A stretch of DNA of 64,000 nt from Chrysopilus asiliformis (taxonomy: Eukaryota; Arthropoda; Insecta; Diptera; Rhagionidae), in contig OZ035961.1 of assembly GCA_964034945.1 (NCBI GenBank), forward strand, positions 18,863,243 to 18,927,242. Reading direction: 5' to 3'. The position numbers and the translations under genes are program-made. The notes under the pieces are model-generated. The model had not been told where the DNA came from. It ran no database searches and saw only the letters and a program-made list of their open reading frames with translations. The number at the start of each line of letters is the position of its first letter. Position 1 is the stretch's first letter. Shown here piece by piece: positions 54,675-64,000 of the stretch.

Positions 54675-56483
54675 ATGAACAGAAGTTTTGAACTTAAAGG
54701 TAGAAACGCAAATAGAAAAGATAAACGACAATTAGTATATGATTTTCGGAGACCGGTTACACGATCAGTAACAAAAAAATCGAAAACGATAGAAAAACCA
54801 TCAAAAGTCATGTTCCCACGAACTCCTCCATCTGAAAATAACAACCCTCAGAGACACACGGATCAAATGTCCGAAAGTAACAGAGACGAAAATCAGAATT
54901 CGGGAGCAGCAAATGCTCGAGGGTCTTCTCAAAATCCTAGAGAGGAATCCCCAAACAATATATCCAATAACATAAATACTTCAAATCCCTTACATTTAAA
55001 TGACAATCGGTCACCAGTTGCACAGATGTCTGGACCAAGCAATTCAGTCCCCGATTTACCCACTTCACTTTTAGATGCTATAACTAAATTATCTAATATC
55101 TTACAGAACTTTGTTCCGAATACCGAAACTGCGAATTCAAATACTAATAATCCTCCAGTAATTTCAAATCCTCCTATAAATAATTTTCTGAACGCTCCAA
55201 TAAATGATAACCAAATAGTTCAGAATGGGGCAAAATCAAATTATATGGGCCAGGAGAATCAAACAAATCACGTAAATTCTTCTCAACTTATAGCTGATCA
55301 AAATATTCGAACTTCTTCAAATGTTCCACCACATTCTGAAAACATAATGCATCCATCTGCTGCAAGATCAATTCAAGAAATGATTTTTCGCGAACGGGAA
55401 CTCCAATTGCAATTGCAGCTACAACAAGAAATGTTACGGCAAAAAGCTCCACAAATGCCTAATTCCGAGCCATCAAACTTTCCCCAAACGACTGGATTTA
55501 GGGATCAAAATGACATACAACAACAATTATATATGCAGTTCGATCCTTATGCACAACAACCGTCATCATCTTATAGACGTTCTCAAGCATTTCCAAATTA
55601 TTACCACTATGATCCAATTAGATCCACTAGGATGGAACTTGACAAGTGGGGAATCCATTTTGATCCATTAGCACGTCCTTCATCGATCGATGACTTTATA
55701 TTCCAAGTTGAATTCTTACAGGAAAGCTATGGTACACCTTGGCCTATTATTCTGAAAAACTTCCATCTTCTATTAAAAGGAACTGCTAGAGAATGGTTCT
55801 GGGAGCATTTAAAACGAAATCGTAATCTTACTTGGCCTACGTTAAAGAATGCATTGACTCGGCAATTTCAAACATACGATAACGACTTACTTCTAATTGG
55901 TAAATTAAGAGATCGAAAACAGTTGTCTAACGAGTCATTTGAAGAGTATTTTAGGGATGTGTTGAGTATTAGGAACCGAATTAACAAACCGATCACTGAT
56001 CAAGAATTTATTTCATTAGTTAAAGTCAATATTAAGCCTTGGCTTGTCAGATTTATATATCCTATGCCTATAAATTCAATCGAACAACTTCGCGAAGCTT
56101 GTAGAACAACGGAGATGAACTTTTCCCATTTAGATCCAAGTCGAGCAAGATTTTCCAATCAAGCTCAAAACGTCAAAAAAGTTAACGAGATCTATAACTT
56201 CGAAAACGATGAATTGATTACGGATAACGAGGAAATGTTAGTAAATGCCCTAAAATCGTTCAAAGACACCAAGACGAAAAAAATTGTATGCTGGAATTGC
56301 AAATCTCCCGGTCATATTTTTTTTGAATGCCCGTCAGAACAGCGTGGCTTATTTTGTTTTAAGTGCGGAGCAGATGGGGTAACTTCTGCAAATTGTGCAA
56401 AGTGTCGAAAGGGAAACGATCAGAGGAACGTATCTCGACCGGGTCAGACGCGTTCCACTCAAACGATCCCGGACTCAGTTTAA
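54675..56483 (+). CDS. gag: Retrotransposon Gag polyprotein, 602 aa
   Basis: The N-terminal half is rich in Asn, Gln, Ser and Pro and probably disordered, with a Gln-rich helical patch (ERELQLQLQLQQEMLRQKA) near residue 235. A retrotransposon-Gag capsid region follows at ~325-475 (SIDDFIFQVEFLQESYG, GTAREWFWEHLKR, LRDRKQLSNESFEEYFRDVL). Near the end are a CCHC zinc knuckle, CWNCKSPGHIFFEC (about 539-552), and a second Cys-rich motif, CFKCGADGVTSANCAKC (about 562), without the usual His. Gag forms the particle and packages RNA. Its last 121 bp overlap pol in the -1 frame. The 750-bp leader upstream has no other frame. Confidence 0.92.
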   Translation: MNRSFELKGRNANRKDKRQLVYDFRRPVTRSVTKKSKTIEKPSKVMFPRTPPSENNNPQRHTDQMSESNRDENQNSGAANARGSSQNPREESPNNISNNINTSNPLHLNDNRSPVAQMSGPSNSVPDLPTSLLDAITKLSNILQNFVPNTETANSNTNNPPVISNPPINNFLNAPINDNQIVQNGAKSNYMGQENQTNHVNSSQLIADQNIRTSSNVPPHSENIMHPSAARSIQEMIFRERELQLQLQLQQEMLRQKAPQMPNSEPSNFPQTTGFRDQNDIQQQLYMQFDPYAQQPSSSYRRSQAFPNYYHYDPIRSTRMELDKWGIHFDPLARPSSIDDFIFQVEFLQESYGTPWPIILKNFHLLLKGTAREWFWEHLKRNRNLTWPTLKNALTRQFQTYDNDLLLIGKLRDRKQLSNESFEEYFRDVLSIRNRINKPITDQEFISLVKVNIKPWLVRFIYPMPINSIEQLREACRTTEMNFSHLDPSRARFSNQAQNVKKVNEIYNFENDELITDNEEMLVNALKSFKDTKTKKIVCWNCKSPGHIFFECPSEQRGLFCFKCGADGVTSANCAKCRKGNDQRNVSRPGQTRSTQTIPDSV

Positions 56484-58096
56484 ATAATGTAATAACGGAA
56501 AAATCGAAAATTTTATCACCTTCCAAAATTTTGACCCATAAGAGTAATTCAACTGAACCGTTGAAAAATGATCCAAAACTTTATGTTATAAAACCCTATC
56601 ATGTTCGTCTTAAAGAATATTTGTACATCAGAAATAAAATATTTCATGATGGTTTACCGTGCAAAACTTATAGTAACCCTTTATCTGAAAAGGCTCAAAA
56701 AGCTCGAAGTCGATATCTTGTTAGGAAAAATACTCGCTTCCAAATATCTTCAACCACTATCGATCTCAGCTCAGATCTAAGACCTTACGCTAAAATCAAA
56801 ATTTATGATTTTGAAACAATGGGCCTACTTGACAGCGGAGCCAATATAAGCTGTTTAGGTCGGGATTGTCTTGAGACTGTCAAAAAGTTAAATCTTCGAA
56901 TTTATAATCAACTAGCAAAGGTTCGAACAGCGGATGGGAAGCCACAAGATATCGTCGGTAAAGTTAAAGCGCCAATTACATATAAATCGGTTACAAAAGA
57001 AATAGTATTATATTTAGTTCCATCTTTAGATCAGAATCTATATTTAGGTATAGATTTCTGGAGAGCTTTTAATATTGCACCGGAAATAGTAAGCGAATTG
57101 AACTTTCATATTCCAATAGAAAAAGATCCAAACAAACATGAATTATCTCCAGAGCAAGAAATCAGGCTGGAGTCGGTAGTTGCAAAGTTTCGGTGTAGTT
57201 CAAAATATGGTCTAGGTTCCACCACACTCGAGGAACATATTATAGATACCGGAGACGCGGTTCCGGTCAAACAAAGATTTTATCCAATTTCTCCAGCGGT
57301 ACAAGCCCCGCTTTATGAGGAAGTGGAGAGAATGCTGAAACTTGGGGTAATCGAAGAGAGCGAAAGTCCGTGGAGCAGTCCCGTAGTTCTGATTCGAAAA
57401 CCCGGAAAAAATCGCTTGTGCTTAGATTCCCGTAAAGTGAATGCGTTGACCGTAAAAGATGCATACCCACTTCCGCATTTAGAAGGGCTTCTAAGTCGGC
57501 TTAATGACACCGTATATATCAGCAGTATTGATTTAAAAGATGCCTTCTGGCAAATACCGCTGGAGAAAAATAGTAGATCGAAGACTGCCTTTTCAATACC
57601 CGGATGCCCACTTTACCAATTTACAGTTATGGCTTTCGGCCTCTGTAATAGCCCGCAAAGGATGTGCAGGCTCATGGATAAAGTGATCCCTTCTAGAATC
57701 CGAAATCGCGTCTTCGTATATCTCGACGATCTTCTTGTGGTGTCGCCTGACTTCGAAACACATTTGCAAATTCTTCAAGAAGTAGCCGAGTGTTTGAAAA
57801 ATGCCAACTTGACGATTAATATAAAAAAATCGCGTTTCTGTTTTCGAGAGCTTCGATATCTTGGTTTTATTGTAGGAGGTGGACAATTGAAACCAGACCC
57901 AGAGAAAATGGCAGCAATTGTAAACTTTCCGGTACCAAAATCGGCCCGTCAAGTACGTCGATTCCTAGGTATGTCCGGCTGGTACCGGAAGTTTATCAAA
58001 GACTATGCCTCCATTGCTTCACCCCTTACAGACTGTTTGAAAAAAACAAAATCATTTAACTTAACATCGGAAGCTCGAGAAAGCTTTGAAAAATAA
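56363..58096 (+). CDS. pol: Retrotransposon Pol, protease and reverse transcriptase part (ends at an in-frame stop)
   Basis: The frame is -1 relative to gag. The ATG at 56363 is probably not used: translation should enter by frameshift near 56417. Residue ~156 begins the aspartic protease active site (LLDSGANISCLG). The RT domain runs from ~295: QRFYPISPAVQ, SPWSSPVVLIRKP, the first catalytic Asp in SSIDLKDAFWQIPL, FGLCNSPQRMCRLMD, the catalytic YLDD at about residue 452, then LRYLGFIVGG and FLGMSGWYRKFI. It stops at TAA 58094-58096, just before RNase H, with the same frame open on the other side. Reverse transcriptase motifs look intact. The break should block the downstream domains of this copy unless readthrough occurs. 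Confidence 0.9.
   Translation: MRSRWGNFCKLCKVSKGKRSEERISTGSDAFHSNDPGLSLNNVITEKSKILSPSKILTHKSNSTEPLKNDPKLYVIKPYHVRLKEYLYIRNKIFHDGLPCKTYSNPLSEKAQKARSRYLVRKNTRFQISSTTIDLSSDLRPYAKIKIYDFETMGLLDSGANISCLGRDCLETVKKLNLRIYNQLAKVRTADGKPQDIVGKVKAPITYKSVTKEIVLYLVPSLDQNLYLGIDFWRAFNIAPEIVSELNFHIPIEKDPNKHELSPEQEIRLESVVAKFRCSSKYGLGSTTLEEHIIDTGDAVPVKQRFYPISPAVQAPLYEEVERMLKLGVIEESESPWSSPVVLIRKPGKNRLCLDSRKVNALTVKDAYPLPHLEGLLSRLNDTVYISSIDLKDAFWQIPLEKNSRSKTAFSIPGCPLYQFTVMAFGLCNSPQRMCRLMDKVIPSRIRNRVFVYLDDLLVVSPDFETHLQILQEVAECLKNANLTINIKKSRFCFRELRYLGFIVGGGQLKPDPEKMAAIVNFPVPKSARQVRRFLGMSGWYRKFIKDYASIASPLTDCLKKTKSFNLTSEARESFEK
56411..56472 (+). promoter_or_regulatory. Programmed -1 frameshift signal between gag and pol (predicted)
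   Basis: GGGAAAC at 56411-56417 is in the gag frame as G GGA AAC, a canonical slippery heptamer. After a 7-nt spacer, GGAACG (56425-56430) can pair with CGTTCC (56451-56456). CCGGG inside that loop (56439-56443) can pair with CCCGG downstream (56468-56472), an H-type pseudoknot. Gag is in frame 0 and pol in -1, as this signal requires. Confidence 0.7.
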
Positions 58097-59797
58097 AAAA
58101 ATGCTTTAACCACTTCTCCAGTCCTGACCCATCCTGATTTCAGCAGGGAATTTTTTATACAGTGTGACGCGTCTGACACGGGAATTGGTGCTGTGCTCTT
58201 CCAGAAAGATGACGCAGGCCAAGAAAAAGTTCTTGCGTATTTTTCTCAAAAGTTAAATAGAGCACAGACCAATTATAGTGTCACTGAAAAAGAGTGTCTG
58301 GCTGCTGTCACTGCAGTATTCAAATTTCGACAATATGTAGAAGGAATGAATTTTACTATAATCACGGACCACGCGAGTCTGAAGTGGCTCATGGGGTTAA
58401 AGGATTTAAGCGGGCGTTTGGCTCGTTGGAGTCTAAAACTCCAGAGCTTCAACTTCCAGATTCTACATCGCAAGGGGACCGAAAACGTGGTAGCGGACAC
58501 GTTGTCTCGTGCGTTTGTAGAAGGAATCGAAAACGTAGAAAATATGGTATTAACGATCGATTTGGATTCCCCCGAATTCAAATCACAAGAATATTTGGAA
58601 ATGATCGAAGTGATCAATAAAAATCATGACCGTTTACCAGATCTTAAAATAGAAGACGGTTTCGTATACAAACGCACGATAACAACTAGTAGCGATCTGA
58701 GTACCCAAGAATATACGTGGAAGTTGTGGGTTCCGTCGGGCCTAACGCAGCAGCTGATTTCTTCTGCCCATGAGCCGCCTCAGACCTCACACGGCGGTAT
58801 TGCAAAAACATTAGGTCGTCTAAAAGAATATTTCCATTTCCCGAATATGACAGTTCAAGTACGAAATTTTATAAACAACTGTATCACCTGTAAGGAGTCG
58901 AAATCTACAAATCAAATCTTACGACCAGAAATGGGAGCAGAAACGATAACTGTGCGTCCCTTCCAAAAGTTGTTTATAGATTTTTTAGGGCCTTACCCTC
59001 GATCAAGCCTAGGAAATACTTACATTTTTGTCGTTCTGGATCACTTTTCAAAGTTTGTATTTTTAAAACCATTACGTAAAGCAAACACAAACTCAGTTGT
59101 CAAATGTTTGGACACTGAAATATTTAATAAATTTGGCGTTCCAGAAATTTTACATTCCGATAACGGCAAACAGTTCGTCTCAAAAGAATTTGAAGGATTT
59201 CTAGCAAAATATGGAGTTAGACACATGAAGAATGGAATTTATGCACCCCAGGCAAATGCGTCTGAACGTGTCAACAGAAGTGTATTGGAGGCTATTCGCG
59301 CATATCTTAAGGATAGTCAGAAAAAGTGGGATTCGCATCTTCATGAAATCGAATGTGCTCTGAGAACAGCAATTCATCAATCGATAGGTGTATCCCCCTA
59401 TTTTGCTTTATTCGGCTATCATATGATTACCCATGCTTCACAATACAAAATTGCAAAAAAGCTCAAGAGCCTAGAAGATAGCGATTTTTCTATGTTGCAT
59501 AAAAGTCAGAAACTTGAGCTTCTTCGCAAAACGATGCAAGAGAACCTTCATAAAGCATATGAGCGATGTGCTAAAACATATAACCTTCGGTCAAAGCCAA
59601 TATTATTTCACTCGGGTGAAGAAATTTATCGTAGAAACTTTGTTTTGAGCGATAAAGTTAAAAACATTAACGCGAAGTTGTGTCCCAAATTCATTAAATG
59701 TCGTGTTTCTAAATCCGTGGGTAAAAATCTATATGAAATTACCGACTTAAAAGGAAAAATCATTGGTATTTTCCATGCCAAAGATCTTAAGCGTTAA
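58097..59797 (+). CDS. pol: Retrotransposon Pol, RNase H and integrase part
   Basis: It continues the pol frame directly after the internal stop. The first ATG is at 58193, already inside RNase H. RNase H shows IQCDASDTGIGAVLF, then ITDHASLKWLMGLKDLSGRL and HRKGTENVVADTLSR. Integrase has the HHCC zinc region (HEPPQTSHGGIAKTLGRL … CITCKESK) and the DDE core: IDFLGPYP, LHSDNGKQFVSKEFE and ASERVNRSVLEAIRAY. A C-terminal DNA-binding tail ends GIFHAKDLKR. The domain order RT-RNaseH-IN is Ty3/gypsy. No chromodomain or envelope frame follows. The stop at 58094 leaves this part without its own efficient start. Confidence 0.9.
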   Translation, partial: KNALTTSPVLTHPDFSREFFIQCDASDTGIGAVLFQKDDAGQEKVLAYFSQKLNRAQTNYSVTEKECLAAVTAVFKFRQYVEGMNFTIITDHASLKWLMGLKDLSGRLARWSLKLQSFNFQILHRKGTENVVADTLSRAFVEGIENVENMVLTIDLDSPEFKSQEYLEMIEVINKNHDRLPDLKIEDGFVYKRTITTSSDLSTQEYTWKLWVPSGLTQQLISSAHEPPQTSHGGIAKTLGRLKEYFHFPNMTVQVRNFINNCITCKESKSTNQILRPEMGAETITVRPFQKLFIDFLGPYPRSSLGNTYIFVVLDHFSKFVFLKPLRKANTNSVVKCLDTEIFNKFGVPEILHSDNGKQFVSKEFEGFLAKYGVRHMKNGIYAPQANASERVNRSVLEAIRAYLKDSQKKWDSHLHEIECALRTAIHQSIGVSPYFALFGYHMITHASQYKIAKKLKSLEDSDFSMLHKSQKLELLRKTMQENLHKAYERCAKTYNLRSKPILFHSGEEIYRRNFVLSDKVKNINAKLCPKFIKCRVSKSVGKNLYEITDLKGKIIGIFHAKDLKR

Positions 59798-59997
59798 AAA
59801 TAAATCACAGATATGCATTACATATATAAATTCTAAATTTATTGCACTAATTTGCCAAAAGAGTATTGCATAAAATTTTCTTAGGGTTGCTGTAAGTGCC
59901 CGGCATCATTAAATGGGTTCGTCCCCACGTCGCAAATTATCAGCAGTTTGTTTTTCCAAATCTTTTAACATCGCATGCTCGTCAAAATTTTTGGTGG

Positions 59998-62812
59998 TGT
60001 AGCAAACCACTGTAACTAGAAAAAAACATAAATTTATTAAGTTGTTTTAAAGCACATATTATTTCGATAATTATCTTTTTTTGTTTTTTTTTGGGTGACT
60101 TTTTTTGAATTCAGATTCGGGGTCATTCGTTCCGTCCGCACAGGTTAACCAATCTCGTTCAAATTGCCTCCTAGAAATACACAAAAATAAATATTCAATT
60201 AATAACAAAAATAATAAAAATCACATTTTATCAACGCCAGCACTTAAAAAAAAACTAGACAATCATTTAAAAACGGAAACGGATTGGTTTGACAAACAGT
60301 ACGAAAACATAAACGTGAACATTAAATTCCATGAACCTTATGAAAATAATAATTTTTTTTTGTTTGGGATCTATTGCAAATATAATTCACTTTGACTTAA
60401 GACACATTTTTTTTATTTGTTTCGTTTTTAATAATGACACAAAACACTAAATACAAAATGCACTCAAACTATAAACCTATGAAATTACATGTAGATCCAA
60501 GGGAATATACCTTGCATTTTTTTTTTTTTTGGCAATTCCATGGGATCGCACTGATTTTATTTTGATACTATAGTTTACAAAAAAATGACAGCAAAGAAAA
60601 GATCCAAAAACAAAATAAAAACCGAAATGCACTTTGAAGCAAGGCAAAACAAACCAAACGATACTTACGTTGCTATTGATCGCCACGTAGATTGCTCGTG
60701 CAGATTTTGTTTAACTGTTTCGTCATCAATACGCTGAAATGATAATAAACAAGTTAAATTAGAATAAATCAAAATTGAAGTATTATTACACTTACCGAGA
60801 TAATGACTGTTTTGGCATATTTTTTTTATGACGTCAACAAGTAGCTATAGTGCTTTTCCCTGGAAAATTCGAGCCATATATATATATAGAAACACTGCTC
60901 GAACCATTTTTTTTTTTAAATTTTTTTATTCTTTGATATTATAAGAAACTTAACCGGACAATCGTCTTAAATCTTTTCATACAATATTTGACCTGAAATA
61001 GTTACCCAAAATGAACAGAATATGATCTAAGATTTTAATTCGTATATATTCGAGAATGGTAAAATTTTTGAAATTAAAGAAATATGCCCGTTAATAATAA
61101 GGAATAAAATCTAAAATTTAAAGTATAATTTTCATGGGGATTTTCACGCATTTTGTCTTAAAATAAAATAGTCTCGCCAAAAATTAAGATTTTTGACTCG
61201 AAATCCACTTCGTCCATATCTAAGATGGAGCAACTTCCTTCTTTCTTGCTCGAATAAGGGATTGAATAGGTTACATGTGCTAAAGTACACCAAATTTATA
61301 AATTTTTTTAATCGATCTTGGAGAGAGAAAGATTACCTGTGGAATTGTTGCTAATAGAGGAAAAGTAAGTTGAAAACCAAAATTTTCTTTCTTTTAATTA
61401 TAAACTGCAAGTTTATAATTTTGTCGTTCTGGTTTTTAGCCAAAGCGAAGTCAAAGAATTCCCTGACTTCTAGAAAAAGCGAGGATTAGGGACGATTCCC
61501 TCAAGTCCGGATCGCTCAAACAACTTCTTTTTGTATCCTGAGAGTGGAGCATAAAATCAGCCCCGCAGGAATATTTGTGCTGGAAATAATATATTTATGA
61601 GAAGGGAAGCACATTTTGGAGAATCCACGGATTGAAGGCGAAGTCTCTTCAAGGTTAAGAGTTCACCTGTAAATAGTCCTAGGAACTTATTTCAAGTAAG
61701 ATCTAACCATTTAAAAGACGTAATTGCGAAATTTCCTAATAATCTTGGATTACGATCACATTATAGAATTCATTAGCTCGTGGTCGCACATAACCTCTTC
61801 AAATTTCACCGCTTTGGTTTTCCCTATAAGTTTTAAATCTTCCAACATATTTTTTTTATACATCAAGTTCGTATTTCATCGAACACGGATTGCTACAAGA
61901 TTTCATTTGTCATCTTCGTAAATTTAAAATCTATTTTTTTTGCAATATATAGTGTTGTTAACATAAGTAAATTGAATTTTAAAATTTCTCTTAAAGCTAA
62001 TTACCGATTACTAAATTAATTATAATGCATTTTTTAAAAGTGATCTCTTAAACTACAATTTTTTATGGAATATAAATGTGCACTGTAGCCACTAGATCGT
62101 GTTTTAAGAAATTCGCGTATTTCAGATATACCTTCGCTATGATAAAGGTTAAAACAATTGATTAAGAATTTGGGCCCAAGTTTTACGTCGATCATATTTT
62201 TATTTAATATCGATATATTTAATATGTGTTATAGTGGTGTCAGGAAATTTGTCCTTGATTATACGTTTTCAAAATTTTAAGCAATGAACGATTTTTGTCA
62301 AATAATATTTTTTGTGACTTTGATTGCATTATTCTAATGACATATTGTGCTATATTTTTAGTGAACAAAGTTAATGCTTAGTAATATTTTATCATGCTTG
62401 TAATATTTTATAGTTTAGAGAGCTCGATTAATTAAACATGTTTTTAGCATAAATTATTGTGTTTTGCTGACGGAAGTACCGAAGAAGGAGATGGCACACA
62501 GGGCTCACATAGCCCGGGTGGTATTGTTTATCCTGTTTTCCCTACCTTCCCTTTCCCTTTAATATTAAGAAGAGAAAATGAGCAATTTTGTATTTATCCC
62601 TTTTATCCTCAAGTTAAATGGCACGAAATTTTATTGTTATGTTTGAGTGACAATTTTTAAAATTGGTAAGAGTAAGAACCCCCCTTATCCGGCGAGCTAA
62701 GCCGCAAGACCCCGAGCGTGCCAATCCTCTCTTACCAGTGAAAACACAGAATTTTCTTAAATGAAATATATTGGGTCACAAAGTATGAAAATACACCATA
62801 ACATCCATAACA
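59998..62812 (+). repeat. 3' LTR, 2815 bp
   Basis: Same length as the 5' LTR and, on reading, the same sequence. It is followed by the CTAT target duplication. The bases just upstream (AAATTTTTGGTGG) make a poor polypurine tract. Confidence 0.93.
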
Positions 62813-64000
62813 CTATTAAAAATCTAATATAAACCTACAAAAATAATAAAAAACAAAAAACACAAGAAATTAAAAAACCTTTTATAATAAAAAGTTAAAA
62901 AATACAAAAATGTTAAATATGTATGTGAGAAGACTCACAAACATCTAAAAAGATCAGAAATAATACAGTTTTTGCAATTTAATATTTTCGGGAAAAATAT
63001 TTGGGGTAATTTCTAATCCTAACCAAAAAAGGTTAATTTTTAGTTGATGAGTATTTCTCAATCTGGCATCTCTAAATTCAGGATCGTACAGGTTTGCAAA
63101 TAACTGGTAATCGTTTTGTTTTATTTTAATTTAAAGAGGTTTTGAACAGTGTGGTGCTATTAACCAGTGAGTTTTTGATAACTTTTAAGTATTTTATATC
63201 CAATTGTGTAGTGGTGATGTTAATTATAATAAAATGTCTGTGATTTTCATGTATATTTAGTGAGTGTGTTTATAACGGTTTGTTTCATACAAAATCTCTT
63301 TGTTTGAAATATTAAAAAATATTTCTTTACGAAATTTTCACGTTAAGTGAGCTGATGAAGGATCAGTGGCGTGATCCGAAACATGTCCTCGCTGCCACCA
63401 ACAGGACCTTCACGGTCGGTACATTTGTACATCCTTACATGTTTTGTATTAGGGATTTTAAGAAATACAAAAATTGAAGTAGAAGTGGCATTAACATTTT
63501 TGGTTTTAAATTCTTTTGTCATTTTCCAAAAGTTGTTAAAATTTGAATTTATTCGGACGGTTTTATATGAAAAAATTCGTGTTCTCGAGGAATAAATATC
63601 TGAATTGTGTCCTAGTGTGCAACAATTTGTGCAACAATTTGATGTCGAAGAATACAATTCGCGGAATAAAGTGTCAGGTGTAAATGGCGCCTAATAGGTA
63701 AATAAGTTAAGGTAATTTTTTCAAACAATTTCTAACTAAACAGTTTATACATAGTTCTAATGAATTATTGACCCCGGATTATATTTTTTATGCATGAAAT
63801 TCGTGAGAATGGAAATAATTCCCAACAAGTATTTGTACATGTGTGGCTGTGTTGAAAATAGCTAATAATACCTGTCATCTGTTTCTGAATTACAGTTTTA
63901 ATCTCCATTAGTGTGCCTTTTACTGACTATAGGTGAATCAACACCGATGATGGTAAAGTAACGAATATAAATGGGATTAGAACTTCGTATATCGCCTACG
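62813..64000. other. Sequence beyond the retrotransposon
   Basis: This resumes the interrupted target (…AAAACCTAT / TAAAAATCTA). No coding exon is supported. It contains the hammerhead-like motif at 63346-63393 and the shared end motif at 63657-63683, probably both parts of one retroelement remnant. Confidence 0.45.
63346..63393 (+). ncRNA. Type I hammerhead ribozyme-like motif
   Basis: Stem I is AGTGAG (63346-63351) with CTCGCT (63388-63393), six pairs with one G-U. The core CTGATGA is at 63352-63358. Stem II is GGATCA/TGATCC around a GTGGCG loop. Then come GAAA (63378-63381) and a minimal self-complementary stem III, ACATGT. Cleavage would follow GTC at 63387. A single extra A (63359) between the core and stem II departs from the ideal. 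Such minimal hammerheads are known from Penelope-like elements and retrozymes. Confidence 0.65.

Larger units (their letters stand above)
51089..62812 (+). mobile_element. Full-length Ty3/gypsy-type LTR retrotransposon, 11.7 kb
   Basis: Two 2815-bp LTRs (TG…CA) flank gag and pol. CTAT is duplicated on both sides (51085-51088 and 62813-62816). A 5-nt spacer after the 5' LTR leads to a primer-binding site starting TGGCGCCCAACGT. The order protease, reverse transcriptase, RNase H, integrase places it in Ty3/gypsy. The very long LTRs, the tRNA-Lys-type primer site and the 4-bp duplication suggest the Osvaldo/Ulysses group as I recall it. No envelope-like frame exists: pol ends 200 bp before the 3' LTR. 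The LTRs read as the same, so insertion is recent, yet pol has an internal stop. Confidence 0.93.

Noticed and set aside
59798..59997. Space after pol checked for an envelope-like gene
   Set aside because: Only 200 bp with no open frame, so the element has no envelope gene.
63685..63692. TGGCGCC resembling a primer-binding site after a possible LTR end
   Set aside because: Too short and not followed by gag or pol. The corresponding base positions in the other two motif copies differ (GGTACC; AGAGATGG).

Overview
This is an AT-rich insect nuclear window, most likely from a nematoceran-type fly (Diptera). The evidence is a complete trp photoreceptor channel gene ending in the fly-type Gly-Trp-Leu tail, and a capability (capa) neuropeptide gene whose peptides (GLFAFPRV-amide, QGLVPFPRV-amide) resemble those I recall from mosquitoes. 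Genes have short exons with GT-AG introns. The space between exons is full of transposon debris.

Layout. (1) 388-2196, minus strand: at least six exons of an unrecognised, partly coiled-coil protein whose 3' end lies outside the window. (2) 4375-9158, minus strand: a two-exon gene for a 158-aa single-pass membrane protein. Its 4.3-kb intron carries nested inverted-repeat transposons, including an internally deleted PIF/Harbinger-like element with a recognisable empty site. (3) 13847-23738, minus strand: 16 coding exons of trp (1179 aa). A photoreceptor RCSI-type site and a probable 5' UTR exon lie near 25.3-25.5 kb. One trp intron holds a fold-back mariner/Tc1-type element interrupted by a 5'-truncated non-LTR retrotransposon. 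(4) 30663-39610, plus strand: four exons of capa, with a TATA promoter in front and a 7.9-kb first intron. (5) 42563-47508, minus strand: nine exons of a single-pass membrane protein, tentatively KIAA1549-like, whose 5' end is not found. (6) 51089-62812: a full-length Ty3/gypsy-type LTR retrotransposon of 11.7 kb with 2815-bp LTRs and a 4-bp target duplication. Gag and pol overlap in the -1 frame at a slippery heptamer followed by a predicted pseudoknot. An in-frame stop separates reverse transcriptase from RNase H. (7) 63346-63393: a type I hammerhead-ribozyme-like motif of the kind found in Penelope-like elements.

The host genes show no operon-like coordination. trp acts in phototransduction, capa in diuretic and myotropic neuroendocrine signalling, and the other three are unassigned. 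The least ordinary signals are the frameshift/pseudoknot cassette in the retrotransposon, the hammerhead motif, an extra PRLGR motif encoded by the last capa exon, and the RCSI site upstream of trp. No claim here rests on a database search. Exon joins were deduced from reading frame, splice consensus and recalled homology.
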